A DNA stretch of 64,000 nt from Phycicoccus avicenniae_A. Its GTDB lineage: Bacteria; Actinomycetota; Actinomycetes; Actinomycetales; Dermatophilaceae. The notes under the pieces are model-generated. The model saw only the letters and a program-made list of their open reading frames with translations. It did not search any database and was not told where the DNA came from. Below, piece by piece: positions 35,043 through 42,268 of this stretch (within the stretch, counting starts at the first letter, position 1; each line of letters starts with the position of its first letter). The position numbers and the translations under genes were made by a program. The DNA lies in the NCBI RefSeq assembly GCF_050496545.1, contig NZ_JBNVZV010000006.1:156886-220885 (forward strand). Direction: 5' to 3'.

Positions 35043-35669
35043 TCAGGTCAGCGCCGGGGGGCGCGTCCGGGTGCGCTTCAGCTCGTAGAACTCGGGGCGG
35101 CGGGTCACGAGGCGCAGGCCCTCGAACAGCTCGACCGCGTCCTCGCCGCGCGGGACGCCGTCGAGCACGGGGCCGTGGAACCCGGCGCCGTCGACGGCCG
35201 TGACGGGCGTGCCGACGTCGCCGCCCGCGAGGGCGAGCCCGGCGTCGTGGCTGGCGCGCAGGGCCTCGTCGGCCGAGCCGTCGTCCATCGCGTCGACGAG
35301 GTCCGCCGGCAGGCCGACGCGGGGGAGGGCGACCTCGAGGGCGGCGCGGTACTCGGCGGCCGAGGGGCGCCGCCACACGTCGAAGACCACCTCGCCGAAG
35401 GCCGTGTAGAGGTCCCCGAGCACCTCCTCGCCGCAGCGCGCGGCGGCCGCGGCGGCGACCCGGGCCGGACCCCGCGACTCCTCGACGCTGCGGCGGTACC
35501 AGTCCTCCACGTCGGTCCGGTGCTCGTTGAGGAGGTAGAGGCTCATCACGTGGTGGTGCACCGTGACCGGCCGTAGGGCGCGGACCTCGTGCAGCCAGCG
35601 CGACGCCGTCCAGGAGTACGGACACACCGGGTCGAACCACAGGTCGACGACCACGTCCTCCGTCGGCAC
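35043..35669 (-). CDS. DsbA family protein, mycothiol-dependent nitroreductase (Rv2466c)-like
   Basis: 208 residues from the GTG at 35669 with GGGAGGTG upstream. Thioredoxin fold with a helical insertion: VDLWFDPVCPYSWTASRWL carries the active site as C-P-Y-S, so only the nucleophilic Cys is present and the resolving Cys is Ser. GDVGTPVTAVDGAGFHGPVLDGVPRG has the cis-Pro. In Mycobacterium Rv2466c uses mycothiol as reductant; a monothiol site could do the same by direct mixed-disulfide exchange. Divergent from a MarR gene sharing a repeat-bearing promoter. Confidence 0.87.
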   Translation of the reverse strand: MPTEDVVVDLWFDPVCPYSWTASRWLHEVRALRPVTVHHHVMSLYLLNEHRTDVEDWYRRSVEESRGPARVAAAAAARCGEEVLGDLYTAFGEVVFDVWRRPSAAEYRAALEVALPRVGLPADLVDAMDDGSADEALRASHDAGLALAGGDVGTPVTAVDGAGFHGPVLDGVPRGEDAVELFEGLRLVTRRPEFYELKRTRTRPPALT

Positions 35670-35687
35670 GGCGCACCTCCCGGCTAC

Positions 35688-35730
35688 ATTGGTCCCATCG
35701 ACGAACCAATATAGTCCTATCGACGAACCA
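35688..35730. promoter_or_regulatory. Candidate MarR operator in the dsbA-like/marR intergenic region
   Basis: ATTGGT-N11-ACCAAT (35688-35710) is a dyad; overlapping it is a 16-bp direct repeat, TCCYATCGACGAACCA, at 35693-35708 and 35715-35730 (15 of 16 identical, period 22 bp, two helical turns). TATAGT (35710-35715), a good -10 for marR, lies between the repeats. Binding here would block both divergent promoters. Confidence 0.65.
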
Positions 35731-35744
35731 TGTGAAGAGGGCCG

Positions 35745-36179
35745 ATGGCCGACGAGCTGCCGACCAGCCTGCTGATGTTCATCGCCTCCCGGGCGGCGAT
35801 CGCCCGCGTCCTCGAGGCCGTGCACGCCGCCGGCCACGACGACGTCACGCTCGCCCAGGCGCGCCTGCTCATGGGCATCGACCCGGGCGGCACGCGGGTG
35901 AGCGTGCTCGCCGACCGCGCCCAGGTCGCCAAGCAGACCGCCACCGCGCTCGTCGACAAGCTCGAGCACGCCGGCTACGTCGAGCGGGTCCGTGACCCGG
36001 AGGACGGGCGGGCCCGCCTCGTCCGGCTCACCGGCCGTGCCGACGCCCTCGTCCCCGTCGCCCGGGCCGAGGAGGCACGCATCGAGCAGGAGTGGGCGCA
36101 GCACCTCGGGCCGGCGCGGATGGCCCGCCTGCGCGACGCGCTCGAGGCGCTGCGCGAGGTCACCGACCCCTACCGCTGA
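35745..36179 (+). CDS. MarR-family transcriptional regulator
   Basis: 144 residues, ATG with AGAGGG upstream. Winged helix: HDDVTLAQARLLMGIDPGGTRVSVLADRAQVAKQTATALVDKLEHAGYVERVRDPEDGRARLVRLT, with the wing D-x-R motif. It has no cysteine, so it does not sense oxidants by thiol chemistry (unlike OhrR). It probably controls the divergent DsbA-like gene and itself through the repeats in the shared promoter. Confidence 0.93.
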   Translation: MADELPTSLLMFIASRAAIARVLEAVHAAGHDDVTLAQARLLMGIDPGGTRVSVLADRAQVAKQTATALVDKLEHAGYVERVRDPEDGRARLVRLTGRADALVPVARAEEARIEQEWAQHLGPARMARLRDALEALREVTDPYR

Positions 36180-36200
36180 GCCGCGGGGGCATCCGGCCCG

Positions 36201-36232
36201 ATTCGTCCGGGTCGTGGCCGGTCTGGCAGAAT
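36201..36232 (+). promoter_or_regulatory. rpsP promoter
   Basis: ATTCGTC (36201-36207) and -10 CAGAAT (36227-36232), whose starts are 26 bp apart, the same spacing as at rplS and rpsB. GAGCGCTG follows, nearly as at rplS (GGGCGCTG). The leader to rpsP is about 125 nt, with AGGAG 8 nt before the start and no long hairpin that I could identify. Confidence 0.65.
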
Positions 36233-36361
36233 CGAGCGCTGTACCCGTCCGGGACCACCCCTCGTGGAGACCGGACCGGACGCCTACACACCGAGATGTC
36301 GGCTCCCCGCGCGTTCCGTGCGCGGTCTCGCCGCGCTCACAACAGCACAGGAGACCACACC

Positions 36362-36895
36362 GTGGCCGTCAAGATCCGCCTCAAGCGCATGGGCAAGATC
36401 CGCGCTCCGTACTACCGCGTCGTCGTCATGGACTCCCGCACCAAGCGGGACGGCCGGGCGATCGAGGAGATCGGCAAGTACCACCCCACCGAGGAGCCCT
36501 CGGTCATCCAGATCGACAGCGAGCGTGCGCTCTACTGGCTCGGCAACGGCGCGCAGCCGACCGAGGCCGTCGCCGCCCTCCTGAAGATCACCGGCGACTG
36601 GCAGAAGTTCAAGGGCGAGCCCGGCACCGAGGGCACCCTGCGCGTCGCCGAGCCGAAGACGTCCAAGAAGGACCTCTACGAAGCTGCCCTGGCCGCCGCG
36701 GGCAAGGCCGACGCCGACGGCTCGGCCGCGACCACGCCGCGCAAGAAGGCCGCCAAGAAGGTCGAGGAGGCCCCCGCTGCCGAGGCCGAGGCTCCCGTCG
36801 CCGCCGACACCGACTCCGGTGCGGCCGCCGCCGAGAGCACCGACGCGGACGCCGACGCCGCCCCGGCCCCCGCCTCCGGCGGGGACAAGGCCTGA
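36362..36895 (+). CDS. rpsP: 30S ribosomal protein S16 with extended tail
   Basis: 177 residues, GTG start. The first ~85 residues are standard S16 (AVKIRLKRMGKIRAPYYRVVVMDSRTKRDGRAIEEIGKYHP split over the first 45). The remaining ~90 residues are a low-complexity tail of Lys/Ala then Ala/Glu/Asp (KKAAKKVEEAPAAEAEAP), about doubling the family's usual size; such tails are common in actinobacteria. First gene of rpsP-khpA, two bases before khpA. Confidence 0.97.
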   Translation: MAVKIRLKRMGKIRAPYYRVVVMDSRTKRDGRAIEEIGKYHPTEEPSVIQIDSERALYWLGNGAQPTEAVAALLKITGDWQKFKGEPGTEGTLRVAEPKTSKKDLYEAALAAAGKADADGSAATTPRKKAAKKVEEAPAAEAEAPVAADTDSGAAAAESTDADADAAPAPASGGDKA

Positions 36896-36897
36896 CC

Positions 36898-37140
36898 GTG
36901 CTCGAGGAGGCTCTCGAGCACCTCGTCACCGGGATCGTCGACCACAAGGACGAGGTCCAGGTCCGGCGCAAGGAGCTGCGACGCGGCGAGATCCTCGAGG
37001 TGCGCGTGCACCCCGAGGACCTCGGGCGCGTCATCGGCCGCTCCGGCCGCACGGCCAGCGCGCTGCGCACCGTCCTCGGTGCGCTCGCCGGTGGCCGCCA
37101 GGTCCGCATCGACATCGTCGACACCGACCGGGTCCGCTGA
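36898..37140 (+). CDS. khpA: KH-domain RNA-binding protein (KhpA)
   Basis: 80 residues, GTG start. A single type II KH domain with the GxxG loop in VIGRSGRTASALRTVLGA. KhpA pairs with KhpB/EloR to bind many RNAs and affects cell division in Firmicutes. Position between rpsP and rimM is diagnostic. A strong hairpin follows the stop by 12 nt. Confidence 0.94.
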   Translation: MLEEALEHLVTGIVDHKDEVQVRRKELRRGEILEVRVHPEDLGRVIGRSGRTASALRTVLGALAGGRQVRIDIVDTDRVR

Positions 37141-37152
37141 CCCGCACCGCAT

Positions 37153-37193
37153 CCGACGGCGGGGCCCCCACTCACGGGGTGCCCCGCCGTCGG
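37153..37193. terminator. Strong hairpin between khpA and rimM
   Basis: A perfect 13-bp stem (CCGACGGCGGGGC/GCCCCGCCGTCGG, 37153-37165/37181-37193) extended by an inner CCCC/GGGG pair, followed by GATTTC. It would end or attenuate transcription between rpsP-khpA and rimM-trmD, genes normally read as one operon. Confidence 0.75.
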
Positions 37194-37216
37194 CGATTTC
37201 CCGAGAGGATGACCGC

Positions 37217-37750
37217 GTGAGCCAGCCCACCGTCATCGCCCGCATCGGCAAGCCGCACGGCCTGCGCGGCGAGGTCACCGTCCAGCTGCACACCGACGAG
37301 CCGGAGCGCCGGCTGGCGGTCGGCGCGGTCCTGGACACCGAGGCCACGTCGGGCTCCGGCGTCCCCCGCGCGCTCACCGTGCGCTCGACCCGCGTGCACC
37401 GCGGCATCTGGCTCGTCGGCTTCGAGGAGGTGCCCGACCGCACGGGCGCCGAGGGACTGCGCGGCACGCGGCTGGTCATCGAGGCCGAGGACGCGGGCCC
37501 CGCCGAGGACGACGAGGACACCTTCTCCGAGGAGCAGCTCGTCGGGCTCGCCGTGCACGACCCGGACGGGGAGCGGCTCGGGGAGGTTGTCGGGCTCGTG
37601 CTCGGGCCGCAGGACCGCCTGGCCGTGCGCCTGACCGACGGTCGCGAGGGCGAGGTGCCGTTCGTCGCCGCGCTCGTCCCGGAGGTCGACGTCGCCGGGG
37701 GCCGCGTCGTCGTGCGCCTGCCGGACGGCCTCTTCGACCTCGAGGGCTGA
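37217..37750 (+). CDS. rimM: Ribosome maturation factor RimM
   Basis: 177 residues, GTG at 37217. Binds S19 and helps 30S head assembly. ARIGKPHGLRGEVTVQLHTDEPE is the RimM N-domain signature; the C-terminal PRC-barrel runs from LVGLAVHDPDGERLGEV to PDGLFDLEG, with an acidic linker EAEDAGPAEDDED between. A GAGGAT hexamer (37205-37210) ends 7 nt before the GTG, after the hairpin, so rimM-trmD may have its own leaderless promoter. Confidence 0.96.
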   Translation: MSQPTVIARIGKPHGLRGEVTVQLHTDEPERRLAVGAVLDTEATSGSGVPRALTVRSTRVHRGIWLVGFEEVPDRTGAEGLRGTRLVIEAEDAGPAEDDEDTFSEEQLVGLAVHDPDGERLGEVVGLVLGPQDRLAVRLTDGREGEVPFVAALVPEVDVAGGRVVVRLPDGLFDLEG

Positions 37751-37754
37751 GACC

Positions 37755-38972
37755 GTGCGCCTCGACGTCGTCTCGATCTTCCCCGAGTACCTCGCGCCGC
37801 TCGACCTCTCGCTCATCGGCAAGGCCCGCCGCGACGGCCTGCTCGACCTGCACGTCCACGACCTGCGCGACTCCACCACCGACCGCCACCGCACCGTCGA
37901 CGACAGCCCGTTCGGTGGCGGCGCCGGGATGGTCATGAAGCCCGAGCCCTGGGCGGCCGCGCTCGACGCCGTCGTGGCCGCCGGCCCGGTCGGCGGCGCC
38001 GCGGTGCCCCACCTGCTCGTCCCCGGTCCGGGGGGAGTCCCGTTCACGCAGGCGATGGCCCACGCGCTGGCCGCCGAGCCGTGGCTCGCCTTCGCCTGCG
38101 GGCGCTACGAGGGGCTCGACGAGCGTGTCTACGAGCACGCCGCCGAGCGGATGCCGGTCACCGTCGTCTCGCTCGGCGACTACGTGCTCAACGGCGGCGA
38201 GGTCGCCGTGCTCGCGATGGTCGAGGCGGTCGGCCGGCTGCTGCCGGGCGTGGTCGGCAACGCCGAGTCGCTCGTCGAGGAGTCGCACGAGGGCGGGCTG
38301 CTCGAGTACCCCGTCTACACGCGGCCGGCGGTGTGGGAGGACGGCGGGACGACCCGCGAGGTCCCGCCCGTGCTGCTCTCGGGCGACCACGCGGCCATCG
38401 CCCGCTGGCGGCACGAGCAGCGGGTGGCCCGCACCGCGGCCCGCCGCCCGGACCTCGCCGCGGCTGCGGCCACGGTCACCGGCCTCGACGACCTCGACGT
38501 GCGGGTGGCCGTCCCCGCCGACGCCCCCGAGCTCCTCGTCCTCCAGCGCGCCTGCTGGATGCAGGAGGGCCGGGTCTCCGGCGAGTGGGGCATCCCGCCG
38601 CTCGACGAGACGCTCGACGACGTCGCCCGCGGCCTGGGGGAGTGGACCACCTGGGTGGTGCGCGTGCCCTCGGACGACGGCACGGGTCGGCTCGTGGGCT
38701 CCGTGCGCGGGCGGCTGCGCCCCGGCGACGACGCGGTCTGGGAGAGCGGACGCCTGATGGTGGCCCCCGACCTCCAGGGCCGTGGTCTGGGCCGGGCGCT
38801 CCTCGAGCTCGCGGAAGCGGCTGTGCCGCAGTCGGTCTCGATGTTCTGGATCAACACCGGCATGGTCAGCGACGGGAACATCCGCCGCTACAAGCGGGCC
38901 GGGTACCGGCTCGTGCCCGGCGAGGGCTCGTTCCCGGGCTCGGTCGACCTCACCAAGCGCCGCCGCTCCTGA
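37755..38972 (+). CDS. trmD: tRNA (guanine37-N1)-methyltransferase TrmD fused to a GNAT domain
   Basis: 405 residues in one continuous frame, GTG start 4 nt after rimM. Residues 1-~235 are TrmD, a SPOUT-class knotted methyltransferase: MRLDVVSIFPEYL, DDSPFGGGAGMVMKPEP, FACGRYEGLDERV and SLGDYVLNGGEVA (SAM-binding knot). Residues ~245-405 form a GNAT acetyltransferase with LMVAPDLQGRGLGRALLELAE (acetyl-CoA loop) and WINTGMVSDGNIRRYKRAGYRLV. Bacterial TrmD is usually ~240-270 residues, so the fusion is clear. m1G37 prevents frameshifting; the acetyl acceptor of the GNAT part is unknown. Confidence 0.94.
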   Translation: MRLDVVSIFPEYLAPLDLSLIGKARRDGLLDLHVHDLRDSTTDRHRTVDDSPFGGGAGMVMKPEPWAAALDAVVAAGPVGGAAVPHLLVPGPGGVPFTQAMAHALAAEPWLAFACGRYEGLDERVYEHAAERMPVTVVSLGDYVLNGGEVAVLAMVEAVGRLLPGVVGNAESLVEESHEGGLLEYPVYTRPAVWEDGGTTREVPPVLLSGDHAAIARWRHEQRVARTAARRPDLAAAAATVTGLDDLDVRVAVPADAPELLVLQRACWMQEGRVSGEWGIPPLDETLDDVARGLGEWTTWVVRVPSDDGTGRLVGSVRGRLRPGDDAVWESGRLMVAPDLQGRGLGRALLELAEAAVPQSVSMFWINTGMVSDGNIRRYKRAGYRLVPGEGSFPGSVDLTKRRRS

Positions 38973-38975
38973 GGC

Positions 38976-39734
38976 TCAGGGCCGCAGCGAGGCCCGCAGG
39001 TCGTCGGGCAGCAGCAGGGCCCGCCCGATGAGCCGCTCGGCCACCACGGCGGTGGTCGTCTGCGCGGCCATGATGCCCACGAGGACGAGCACCTGCGCGG
39101 CCGCCGCCTGGGCCGGCGTGCCGCCCCCGAGGAGCACCCCGATGAACGCGCCCGGCAGCGTGACGACACCGGCCGTCCGCACCTGGTCCAGGCCCGGGAC
39201 GAGGGCCTCGGGCACCCGCCGGTGCACGACCTCGGCGACGGCCTGGGCGCGGGTCAGCCCGAGCGAGAGCGCGGCCTCGTACTGGCCGTGCTCCTCGCGC
39301 AGCGCCGCGAACGCCCGGCGGCAGGTGAGGGTGTGCCCGTTCATCGTGTTGCCGGCGATGATGCCGACGACGGGCACGAGCGCGAGGCCGGTCGGTGGCA
39401 CGGTGCGCGTGGCGAGCACGACGACGACCACCGGCAGCAGGCCGGCGAGCATCGCCACCGTCGCCCACGGCCACGCCGAGCGGGCCTCGACGCGGCGCAC
39501 GGTCGTGACGACGGCGATCGTGAACATCACGCAGAGCAGCAGGACCGAGAGGGCGAGCGAGCGGACCACGGCGGTGATGACCAGCGCCGCCACGCCGAGC
39601 TGGCCGATGGCGCGCGCCATCGCGAGCACCGGCGACGCGGGCCGCGGCAGCCGGCCGACGACGTACATCGCGACGGTGACCGCGAGGAGGAGCAGGACGG
39701 CCAGGGCGACGGGCAGGCCGGGGTCGATCGTCAC
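38976..39734 (-). CDS. FetB/UPF0014-type ABC transporter permease, orphan
   Basis: 252 residues, about seven membrane helices. Family pattern: RAIGQLGVAALVITAVV, PVVGIIAGNTMNGHTLTCRRAFAALREE and GVVTLPGAFIGVLLGGGTPAQAAAAQVLVLVG. In E. coli FetB pairs with the ATPase FetA in iron export; no ATPase gene is adjacent here. The gene is inserted in opposite orientation between trmD (3-bp gap) and rplS. TAGGCT on the minus strand ends 7 nt before the GTG, so it is probably leaderless. Confidence 0.88.
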   Translation of the reverse strand: MTIDPGLPVALAVLLLLAVTVAMYVVGRLPRPASPVLAMARAIGQLGVAALVITAVVRSLALSVLLLCVMFTIAVVTTVRRVEARSAWPWATVAMLAGLLPVVVVVLATRTVPPTGLALVPVVGIIAGNTMNGHTLTCRRAFAALREEHGQYEAALSLGLTRAQAVAEVVHRRVPEALVPGLDQVRTAGVVTLPGAFIGVLLGGGTPAQAAAAQVLVLVGIMAAQTTTAVVAERLIGRALLLPDDLRASLRP

Positions 39735-39767
39735 GGCCGCAGCCTAGGGCCGGGCACCCACCCGCCG

Positions 39768-39799
39768 ATTTCTCGGGGCCCGGCCCCCTCTGGCAGACT
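39768..39799 (+). promoter_or_regulatory. rplS promoter
   Basis: ATTTCTC (39768-39774) and -10 CAGACT (39794-39799) with starts 26 bp apart, matching rpsP and rpsB; the preceding CTGG and following GGGCGCTG are shared with rpsP. Confidence 0.65.
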
Positions 39800-39961
39800 G
39801 GGGCGCTGCGTCACGCCACGAACGGCCCCCGCCACAGGGGGAGTGCCCCGGACCCCGGTCCGACCCGGGCATGAGGCCCGGCAGGACGCCACGCACCACC
39901 ACCCGAGCAGTACCCGAGAACCGCGGATGACCTGTGGCAGCCCGCGAGAAATGGAACCACC
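39800..39961 (+). other. 5' leader of rplS
   Basis: A 160-nt untranslated leader. It contains a small perfect hairpin CGGACC-CC-GGTCCG (39849-39862) and other GC-rich complementary stretches. Leaders before rplS autoregulate L19 in some phyla; no known motif is recognised here. The start of rplS is preceded by GAAATGGAACCACC rather than a strong ribosome site. Confidence 0.4.
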
Positions 39962-40321
39962 ATGCAGCGTTTCGACGAGATCGACCGCGCCTCGCTCAAG
40001 GCCGACATCCCCGCGTTCCGCGCCGGCGACACGGTCAACGTCCACGTCAAGGTCGTCGAGGGCACGCGCTCGCGCATCCAGGTCTTCAAGGGCGTCGTCA
40101 TCCGTCGCCACGGTGGTGGCGTCGGCGAGACCTTCACGGTCCGCAAGGTCTCCTTCGGGGTCGGCGTCGAGCGCACCTTCCCGCTCCACACCCCGATCAT
40201 CGACCACATCGAGGTCGTCACCCGCGGTGACGTCCGCCGCGCCAAGCTGTACTACCTGCGCGACCTGCGCGGCAAGGCCGCCAAGATCCGCGAGAAGCGC
40301 GACACCCCGGTCAAGGCCTGA
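39962..40321 (+). CDS. rplS: 50S ribosomal protein L19
   Basis: 119 residues. Standard L19: RFDEIDRASLKADIPAFRAGDTVNVHVKVVEG, QVFKGVVIRRHGGGVGETFTVRK and GVERTFPLHTPIIDHIEV, ending with the basic tail KLYYLRDLRGKAAKIREKR. Located at the 30S-50S interface. Transcribed from its own promoter because a reversed gene separates it from trmD. Confidence 0.97.
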   Translation: MQRFDEIDRASLKADIPAFRAGDTVNVHVKVVEGTRSRIQVFKGVVIRRHGGGVGETFTVRKVSFGVGVERTFPLHTPIIDHIEVVTRGDVRRAKLYYLRDLRGKAAKIREKRDTPVKA

Positions 40322-40377
40322 GAGCCGTCCCGGACACCCGGGGGCAGCACCCAGCACGGGGGACTACCCTCGACGGA

Positions 40378-40755
40378 GTGAGTGCCTCCACCGCCACCGA
40401 CCCGGTGCCCGCCCCCGTGGCGGCCGCCGGGTCGTGGCGTCCCGGGCTGCTCGTCGTCCTCGTCGTGGGGGTCCTCGCGGCGGCGCTCGTGCGGGGGTTC
40501 CTCGTCGAGTCCTACCACGTCCCGTCGGCCGCCCAGGCGCCGACCCTCGAGCCAGGAGACCGTGTGCTGGTCCTCAAGACCGACCGACGCGCCGAGGCCG
40601 GTGACCTCGCCCTCGTCGAGGACGACGGCGCGCTGCGGGTGCTCCCCTCGACCGAGGTCGCGGGTGCTGGCACGGACGTCGTGGGCACGCTCGTCTGGCG
40701 GTTCTGGCCGCTGGACCGTCTCGGTCCGGTGACGAGCGCCGGGGCCGCCTCGTGA
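40378..40755 (+). CDS. Signal peptidase I-like protein lacking catalytic Ser and Lys
   Basis: 125 residues. One membrane helix, RPGLLVVLVVGVLAAALVRGFLV, leads into SYHVPSAAQAPTLEPGDRVLVLK, which aligns with the SPase I box B (Y-x-x-P-S-x-S-M-x-P-T-L-x-x-G-D-R). The nucleophile Ser and the next Met are replaced by Ala-Gln, and the KRVxGLPGD segment with the catalytic Lys is absent. Length is about half of normal. It overlaps a complete lepB by 4 bases (GTGA). TACCCT (40365-40370) ends 8 nt before its GTG. Probably an inactive paralog, either regulatory or decaying; the frame is intact. Confidence 0.82.
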   Translation: MSASTATDPVPAPVAAAGSWRPGLLVVLVVGVLAAALVRGFLVESYHVPSAAQAPTLEPGDRVLVLKTDRRAEAGDLALVEDDGALRVLPSTEVAGAGTDVVGTLVWRFWPLDRLGPVTSAGAAS

Positions 40756-41513
40756 GCGCCCCCGAGCGCACCCGCGACGACGGTGACACCGAGGGCGCCC
40801 CGCGTCCCGCCGGGCGCTCCGCTGCCGGCGTCGTCATCGGGGCCGTCAAGGAGGTCGCCCTCGTCCTCGTGATGGCGATGGTCCTCTCCTTCGTCGTCAA
40901 GACCTGGCTGCTCCAGGCCTTCTACATCCCGTCCGGCTCGATGGAGGACACCCTCCTGGTCGGCGACCGCGTCGTCGTCTCGAAGCTGACGCCCGGCCCC
41001 TTCGACCTCAAGCGCGGCGACGTCGTCGTGTTCGAGGACCCGGGCGGCTGGCTCGGCGACGTCCCGCCGGTCGAGCGGACCGGCCCCACGGGCGCCGTCC
41101 ACGACGCGCTCGTCTTCGTCGGGCTGCTGCCGAGCGAGTCCGAGGACCACCTCATCAAGCGTGTCGTCGGCCTGCCCGGCGACCACGTCGTGTGCTGCGA
41201 CGCCCAGCGCCGGCTGACCGTCAACGGTGCGCCGCTCGACGAGCCGTACCTCAAGCCCGGCGACCAGCCGAGCTCGGTGTCCTTCGACATCACGGTCCCC
41301 GCCGGCCGGGTGTGGGTCATGGGCGACCACCGCTCCGACAGCGAGGACTCCCGCTTCCACGACGACGCCGGCGACGGGCGCGACGGCTCGGTCCCGGTGG
41401 CGCGCATCACCGGCCGCGCGGTGGCGGTCGTCTGGCCCTTCTCGCGCCTCGGCTGGCTCTCCGACCACCCCGACACCTTCTCGGGCGTGCCCGCCCGACC
41501 GCCGGCGAAGTGA
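40752..41513 (+). CDS. lepB: Signal peptidase I
   Basis: 253 residues with the GTG overlapping the preceding stop. All SPase I boxes are present: one membrane helix (VALVLVMAMVLSFVVKTWLL), FYIPSGSMEDTLLVGDRV with the catalytic Ser, HLIKRVVGLPGDHVVCC with the catalytic Lys, and VWVMGDHRSDSEDSRFH. It cleaves signal peptides on the extracytoplasmic side. The third SPase-like gene of the window, and the one in the conserved rplS-lepB-rnhB position. Confidence 0.96.
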   Translation: MSAPERTRDDGDTEGAPRPAGRSAAGVVIGAVKEVALVLVMAMVLSFVVKTWLLQAFYIPSGSMEDTLLVGDRVVVSKLTPGPFDLKRGDVVVFEDPGGWLGDVPPVERTGPTGAVHDALVFVGLLPSESEDHLIKRVVGLPGDHVVCCDAQRRLTVNGAPLDEPYLKPGDQPSSVSFDITVPAGRVWVMGDHRSDSEDSRFHDDAGDGRDGSVPVARITGRAVAVVWPFSRLGWLSDHPDTFSGVPARPPAK

Positions 41514-42268
41514 GCCCGGCACCGCGCACCAAGCGCCCGAGCCTGCGGGTCGAGCGCGCCCTCCAGCGCGACGGCCACCGGGTCCTCGCGGGGATGGACG
41601 AGGTCGGCCGCGGCGCGCTCGCCGGGCCCGTCACCGTGGGCGTCGTCGTCATCGACGAGACGTGCCGCACGGCGCCGCAGGGCGTCCGCGACTCCAAGCT
41701 GCTCCAGCCGCACGCCCGCGAGGCGATGGTGCCGCGCATCGAGCGCTGGGCCCTCTGCCACGCGGTGGGGCACGCGAGCGCCGCCGAGATCGACGACGTC
41801 GGCATCATCGCGGCGCTGCGGCTGGCCGGCACCCGGGCGCTCGCGGCCTGCGGGGTGCATCCCGACCTCGTCATCCTCGACGGCAACCACGACTGGCTCA
41901 CCGCGCCCGAGGACGTCGGCCTGCTCGCGTTCGCGCACGAGTCGGCCGTCACCACCCCGCCGGTCACGACGATGGTCAAGGCCGACCTGAAGTGCTCGTC
42001 GGTGGCCGCGGCCTCGGTGCTGGCCAAGGTGACCCGCGACCGCCTGATGGTCCAGCTGGGCTCCGAGGAGGAGCACGCCGTCTACGACTGGGTCGGCAAC
42101 AAGGGCTACGCGGCCCCCGAGCACATGGACGCCCTGCGCGTGCACGGCCCGTCGGTGTGGCACCGGCGGTCGTGGCGGCTACCGGGGACGATGCACGATG
42201 ATGGGCCGGTGCCGCAGACCGTCCCGACCACCACCCTGACCGACCTGACGAGCGTGGGGGAGCGATGA
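41510..42268 (+). CDS. rnhB: Ribonuclease HII
   Basis: 252 residues from the GTG overlapping the lepB stop (GTGA). Endonuclease for RNA in RNA-DNA hybrids and misincorporated ribonucleotides. The acidic site is VLAGMDEVGRGALAGPV (DE pair), LVILDGNHDWL (Asp) and VKADLKCSSVAAASVLAKVTRD (Asp). The C-terminal ~30 residues after HRRSW are a nonconserved tail. Overlaps DUF2469 by 4 bp. Confidence 0.96.
   Translation: MSPAPRTKRPSLRVERALQRDGHRVLAGMDEVGRGALAGPVTVGVVVIDETCRTAPQGVRDSKLLQPHAREAMVPRIERWALCHAVGHASAAEIDDVGIIAALRLAGTRALAACGVHPDLVILDGNHDWLTAPEDVGLLAFAHESAVTTPPVTTMVKADLKCSSVAAASVLAKVTRDRLMVQLGSEEEHAVYDWVGNKGYAAPEHMDALRVHGPSVWHRRSWRLPGTMHDDGPVPQTVPTTTLTDLTSVGER

Noticed and set aside
40378..40755. 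Pseudogene fragment of lepB
   Set aside because: The frame is intact with a promoter and a coupled overlap to the next gene; it is kept as a coding gene with lost catalytic residues, though early decay remains possible.
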